From positions 1,116,001 to 1,180,000 of the forward strand of contig NZ_CP094326.1 of assembly GCF_022760175.1 (NCBI RefSeq): DNA of 64,000 nt, in the 5' to 3' direction. This stretch comes from Zhouia spongiae. Lineage in GTDB: Bacteria > Bacteroidota > Bacteroidia > Flavobacteriales > Flavobacteriaceae. Shown in pieces: positions 60,543 through 64,000 of the stretch; within the stretch, counting starts at the first letter, position 1; each line of letters opens with the position of its first letter. The position numbers and the translations under genes are program-made. The notes beneath the pieces are model-generated. The model was not told where the DNA came from and ran no database searches. It saw nothing but the letters and a program-made list of their open reading frames with translations.

Positions 60543-62099
60543 ATGAAAAGGATTTTGATATTGATAGGCTGTTTTACGCCATTTATGATGTTTTCGCAGG
60601 AACCGACAAAGGTTCAACAACCTGATACAATTGGAAAAAATCAAAAAGAAATAAGCGTAGAAACATCCCGTGATTCTATTTCCGATGAAATAAAAAAGTT
60701 ATTAAAGGCTGAAGGCCGCTATCAGTTAAAAGACCATGAAACTGCGGCAAAGTACGACAGCCTTTGGTTGCAGGAGCTATATGAATCAGAACTTTTTGAC
60801 ACCCTGTATAATGACATAAGTCATTTAAACTACGAAGAAGTTGAATATAAAGAACTAAGTACCGATACCCTTAAAAAACGACTTGAAAAACTAAATCAGA
60901 AAACACCTTTTAATGTAGCTTACAATCCTGCTCTTGAAAGTGTTATCAAAATGTTCTTAAAGAACAGAAGAGGGTTTATTCAACGCATGATCAATAAAAG
61001 CAGTTTTTACTTTCCGCTTTTTGAAGAAGAACTGGATAGAAATGATATCCCGTTGGAAATGAAGTACCTGTCTATAGTAGAATCGGCATTAAATCCAAAG
61101 GCTAAATCAAGGGTGGGTGCTACCGGATTATGGCAATTTATGTTTCAAACGGGACGAATGTACGGTTTAGAAGTAAACAGTTATGTAGACGAGCGTTGCG
61201 ACCCGATACAATCAACCGAAGCTGCATCTAAATATCTTTCCAGGCTCTATGGAATCTTTGGTGACTGGGATCTTGCTTTGGCAGCCTATAATTCCGGACC
61301 CGGAAATGTGTCAAAAGCCATCAGAAGAAGCGGAGGATATGAAAATTACTGGAATTTACGACCTTTCCTCCCAAGAGAAACGGCAGGTTATGTACCGGCC
61401 TTTTTAACGATGATGTATATATTTGAATATGCAGAAGAACATGGCTTTAAAGTAGATCCGAGAGGAGAGGTGGCTTATTTTGAAACAGATACCATACAGG
61501 TGAAAAAAATGATTAGCTTCGATCAGATCTCAGAACTCATAGATATCGACGTAGAAGAAGTCCAGTTCTTTAACCCTTCCTATAAAATAGATGTCATTCC
61601 ATATATCGAAGACCAGGTTCATGTTTTAAGGTTGCCAACCAAAGATATAGGCAAATTTGTGGCCAACGAGAAAGCCATTTATAAACATATTGATGAAGAA
61701 CTTGCCAAAAAGGAAAAACCTTTACCTCAACTCTTTAAAATGGATTCACAGGTTACGCACAGGGTAAGGAATGGAGATGTTTTAGGCAAGATAGCCCAAC
61801 GCTATGGAGTACGTGTTAGTGAAATTAAACGTTGGAACGGTTTAAGGAGTAATACCATCAGGGTTGGTCAGCGACTAAAAATTTATCCTAAAAAACCGGT
61901 AGCTGTAAAGAAGACTTCAAGTAGTAAAAGCACTGTGAACACTAGTGGTTTAAAAGAATATGTAGTTAGAAAAGGTGACACTCTCTGGGGAATTGCGAAT
62001 AAATTTCCGGGAATTTCTGTTAAAAACTTACAAGATTGGAACGATATTAGCGGTAAAAGTTTAAAACCAGGCATGAAAATTAAATTATGCCAATGTTAA
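60543..62099 (+). CDS. MltD-like lytic transglycosylase with LysM
   Basis: This 518-residue exported enzyme cleaves peptidoglycan glycan strands. It has a signal peptide (about residues 1-19, ending MMFSQ), an SLT domain near 150-300 with the catalytic Glu in YLSIVESALNPKAKS, and GATGLWQFM and ALAAYNSGPGNV. Two LysM domains follow, near 400-445 (THRVRNGDVLGKIAQRYGV) and 473-517 (VVRKGDTLWGIANKF). It is upstream of, and probably co-transcribed with, a DUF4837 lipoprotein gene (24-bp gap). Confidence 0.92.
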   Translation: MKRILILIGCFTPFMMFSQEPTKVQQPDTIGKNQKEISVETSRDSISDEIKKLLKAEGRYQLKDHETAAKYDSLWLQELYESELFDTLYNDISHLNYEEVEYKELSTDTLKKRLEKLNQKTPFNVAYNPALESVIKMFLKNRRGFIQRMINKSSFYFPLFEEELDRNDIPLEMKYLSIVESALNPKAKSRVGATGLWQFMFQTGRMYGLEVNSYVDERCDPIQSTEAASKYLSRLYGIFGDWDLALAAYNSGPGNVSKAIRRSGGYENYWNLRPFLPRETAGYVPAFLTMMYIFEYAEEHGFKVDPRGEVAYFETDTIQVKKMISFDQISELIDIDVEEVQFFNPSYKIDVIPYIEDQVHVLRLPTKDIGKFVANEKAIYKHIDEELAKKEKPLPQLFKMDSQVTHRVRNGDVLGKIAQRYGVRVSEIKRWNGLRSNTIRVGQRLKIYPKKPVAVKKTSSSKSTVNTSGLKEYVVRKGDTLWGIANKFPGISVKNLQDWNDISGKSLKPGMKIKLCQC

Positions 62100-62123
62100 A
62101 CCTAAGCTAAATCGAAATATAAA

Positions 62124-63113
62124 ATGAAAAAAATCCTTGTATTAATTGCTGCAGGAGTATTAATTCTTTCCTGTAAAGAGAAAAGCTCCGGGAAATATTT
62201 ACCACAATCGGTAGGAGCTATCAATACATTGTCTGTAGTGATTGATAATACCTTATGGAAAGGTGATGTCGGTGACGAAATAAGAGACTATTTTGCTGCA
62301 CCTGTAGACGGATTACCCTGGGAAGAACCTTTGTTCACAATTCATCAAATGCCACCTGAAATATTTACGGATTTTGCCAGAAACAGCAGAAACATACTTT
62401 ATGTAGTCCAAGATTCTTCTAATGTTACTACCTTAAAAGATGATGTGTATGCCAAGCCTCAAAAGGTTGCCTTTATTAAGGGAAGTACTTCAGAAAGCAT
62501 TATTGCCGCTATAAAAGATAACGCTCCCAAAATAATAGATGTTTTTAAAGAAAACGATCTTAAAGAAAGCCAGAACAGATTTAAACAATCTCTCAATAAA
62601 GAAACTGACCTGAAAGATAAACTCGGCGTTTCGCTAACCATTCCTTCAGTTTATAAAATTGTAAAAGAAGAGGAAAATTTCTTCTGGATAGAACGTCAAA
62701 TCCCGAAAGGTACCATGAACATTATCGTTTATGAAATGCCTAAGGATTACTATCCTAAAGACAGTTCGCGCGTTGATGAAATTATAAAAATGCGCGATTC
62801 CATTGGTAAAAAATACGTACCCGGAAGAGATCCTGAAACCATGTGGATGATCACCGAACAAGCTTATGCCCCATATGTCTTTGATGCAAATATTAATGGC
62901 TATGAAGCTATTGAGACCAAAGGAATGTGGGAGGTAAAAAACTTCTTTATGGCCGGCCCGTTTATTAACTATATCGTAAAAGATCCGCTAAATGACCGCA
63001 CATTGGTTTTAGAAGGCTTTACCTTTGCGCCTTCAACCGATAAAAGAGATTATATGTTTCAGTTAGAATCTATACTGAAAACCCTGAAAATAGAAAAGAA
63101 AGGTCATATTTAA
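62124..63113 (+). CDS. DUF4837 family lipoprotein
   Basis: This 329-residue lipoprotein has a lipobox ILSC (Cys near residue 17). The sequence SVGAINTLSVVIDNTLWKG and the later ENFFWIERQIPKGTMNIIVY identify the Bacteroidota family DUF4837, whose function is unknown. Linkage to the cell-wall hydrolase upstream hints at an envelope role. A terminator follows. Confidence 0.85.
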   Translation: MKKILVLIAAGVLILSCKEKSSGKYLPQSVGAINTLSVVIDNTLWKGDVGDEIRDYFAAPVDGLPWEEPLFTIHQMPPEIFTDFARNSRNILYVVQDSSNVTTLKDDVYAKPQKVAFIKGSTSESIIAAIKDNAPKIIDVFKENDLKESQNRFKQSLNKETDLKDKLGVSLTIPSVYKIVKEEENFFWIERQIPKGTMNIIVYEMPKDYYPKDSSRVDEIIKMRDSIGKKYVPGRDPETMWMITEQAYAPYVFDANINGYEAIETKGMWEVKNFFMAGPFINYIVKDPLNDRTLVLEGFTFAPSTDKRDYMFQLESILKTLKIEKKGHI

Positions 63114-63120
63114 CCTCATA

Positions 63121-63150
63121 AAAAAACCTCGCTAAATAGCGAGGTTTTTT
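63121..63150. terminator. Bidirectional terminator, DUF4837 and tatA
   Basis: A 13-bp stem (A-run, CCTCGCT and complement) with a 4-nt loop lies between convergent genes and has A/T tails on both sides, so it can serve both. Confidence 0.9.
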
Positions 63151-63164
63151 ATTTATAGCAGAAC

Positions 63165-63356
63165 TTATTTCTTTTCTTCTATCTTATTATCTTCATCTTC
63201 ATTTTTAGTAGCGTCTTTAAATTCTTTTATACCACTACCAAGGCCTCTCATTAATTCCGGTATTTTCTTTCCACCAAATAATAATAAAACAACGACCACT
63301 ATAATAGCTATTTGTGGCCAACCTATCATTCCTAGAAAAATTTGTAATCCAAACAT
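63165..63356 (-). CDS. tatA: Twin-arginine translocase subunit TatA
   Basis: This 63-residue protein has one membrane helix (about residues 11-27), then the hinge FGGKKIPEL, an amphipathic helix ([13 protein letters not shown]) and an acidic/lysine tail. This is the TatA/E form that builds the pore for folded proteins. No tatC is adjacent. A -7 element lies 24 bp upstream. Confidence 0.93.
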   Translation of the reverse strand: MFGLQIFLGMIGWPQIAIIVVVVLLLFGGKKIPELMRGLGSGIKEFKDATKNEDEDNKIEEKK

Positions 63357-63379
63357 CTTGATTCGTAATTTTATTAAAA

Positions 63380-63387
63380 CAAAGGTA
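63380..63387 (-). promoter_or_regulatory. -7 element of tatA
   Basis: The minus strand reads TACCTTTG, a full match, 23 bp before the tatA start codon. Confidence 0.55.
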
Positions 63388-63452
63388 ATAAGAAAACTTT
63401 AATACCGACGTTATTTGAGAATATTTTAGGATAAATAGAAAGTTTAAAAAAC

Positions 63453-63460
63453 TATATTTG
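63453..63460 (+). promoter_or_regulatory. -7 element of the M23 peptidase gene
   Basis: TATATTTG matches TAnnTTTG. The start codon is only 8 bp downstream, so the mRNA may be leaderless or nearly so. Confidence 0.5.
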
Positions 63461-63467
63461 TTTCCAG

Positions 63468-64000
63468 ATGGAAAAAAAGAAAAGCAAAAGAAAACAATTA
63501 AAGAAAAAGTTACTTCATAAATACAGGCTTGTAGTTTTAAACGAAGATACTTTTGAAGAACGGTTTTCGCTTAAACTGAACAGGCTCAATGTATTTGTCA
63601 TTGGTACGCTGTTTGCTATTTTTTTAATTGCCATTACCACTATGCTTATAGCATTTACCCCTCTTAGGGAGTACATCCCGGGATATGCTTCGACTGCTTT
63701 AAAACAAAAGGCTACACGTTTGGCTTTTGAAGTCGATTCATTAGAAAGTCGTCTTTCATCCAATGAAATTTATTTTGAAAGAATTCAACAAGTATTAAGG
63801 GGTGATATCAAAATGGAGAAAATGGATAAGGACTCCCTGTTTGAAGAATTTAAAAAAGATACTTCCAGTTTAAATTTACTGCCAAACAAGCAAGATTCTT
63901 TACTTCGAGCAGAAGTTGCTCATGAAGATAAATACAATGTGTTTGAAACTGCTTCATCAAGTATGGATTTTGTATTGTTTCCACCCATTAAAGGAACTAT
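63468..64000 (+). CDS. M23 family metallopeptidase, N-terminal part
   Basis: The gene runs off the right edge; 177 codons are seen. A Lys-rich start (MEKKKSKRKQLKKKLLHKY) is followed by RLVVLNEDTFEERFSLKLNR, one membrane helix (about residues 45-65), and a coiled-coil-like region. The last residues (FVLFPPIKGT) lead into the usual M23 catalytic domain, which lies outside the window. The N-terminus matches the flavobacterial envelope M23 protein; the peptidase call rests on that pattern because the HxH zinc site is not in view. Confidence 0.75.
   Translation, partial: MEKKKSKRKQLKKKLLHKYRLVVLNEDTFEERFSLKLNRLNVFVIGTLFAIFLIAITTMLIAFTPLREYIPGYASTALKQKATRLAFEVDSLESRLSSNEIYFERIQQVLRGDIKMEKMDKDSLFEEFKKDTSSLNLLPNKQDSLLRAEVAHEDKYNVFETASSSMDFVLFPPIKGT

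Noticed and set aside
1-64000. Insertion sequence, prophage, integron or defence island
   Set aside because: No transposase, integrase, phage structural, restriction or Cas pattern was seen; the only accessory traces are the higA/GIY-YIG remnant and the rfbA-rfbB repeat.

Overview
The window is a stretch of a Bacteroidota chromosome, almost certainly family Flavobacteriaceae. The evidence is a sprC-sprD-sprB-sprF gliding operon with type IX secretion (T9SS) type B C-terminal domains, DUF5687, DUF6427, DUF6341, DUF4175, DUF4249 and DUF4837 family proteins, a TonB receptor unit, AT-rich DNA, few Shine-Dalgarno sites, and repeated TAnnTTTG promoter elements typical of the phylum. No insertion sequence, prophage, rRNA or CRISPR array was seen.

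Layout. 1-7,955: an ABC exporter pair, a flavin/2Fe-2S reductase, tRNA-Pro(GGG), a surface-type protein with a CarboxypepD_reg-like domain, a glycosyltransferase, upp, DUF6427 and DUF6341. 8,129-9,400: purD. 9,492-15,669 (minus strand): nucleotide-sugar genes, read in the order rfbB, rfbA, rfbC, rfbD, ugd, UDP-glucuronate decarboxylase. They make dTDP-L-rhamnose and UDP-glucuronate/UDP-xylose for surface polysaccharide. A 99-bp direct repeat lies between rfbA and rfbB, and a higA/GIY-YIG chimeric gene remnant lies directly upstream of rfbB. 16,116-18,763: a conserved protein with a nucleoside-phosphorylase-like tail, a candidate small RNA, tRNA-Cys(GCA) and folB. 19,307-40,619: the sprCDBF operon, dominated by a 5,330-residue SprB-like adhesin. 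40,873-45,451: glnS, an SPFH/band 7 protein and gltX. 45,576-51,178: a DUF4175 protein, ybeY and mnmG, with one parS-type site on each side of mnmG. 51,290-57,177: a methyltransferase, an OmpH/Skp-like lipoprotein, and a LytTR regulator followed by a TonB receptor and DUF4249 lipoprotein. 57,421-64,000: DoxX-like protein, holB, pgk, a LysM lytic transglycosylase, DUF4837, tatA and the start of an M23 peptidase.

How the genes work together. The spr operon encodes the adhesin, the PorP/SprF-type outer-membrane partners and a further T9SS cargo protein needed for gliding in Flavobacterium johnsoniae. The sugar genes feed surface glycans. The LytTR protein probably controls the neighbouring TonB/DUF4249 uptake unit through paired repeats spaced 21 bp apart. 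The parS-type sites suggest that this part of the chromosome lies in the origin-proximal domain.

The best leads are the parS-type pair around mnmG, the candidate small RNA at 17,999-18,101 with matching promoter and terminator, the LytTR operator, and the chimeric antitoxin/nuclease remnant. Most of the rest is ordinary flavobacterial core genome.
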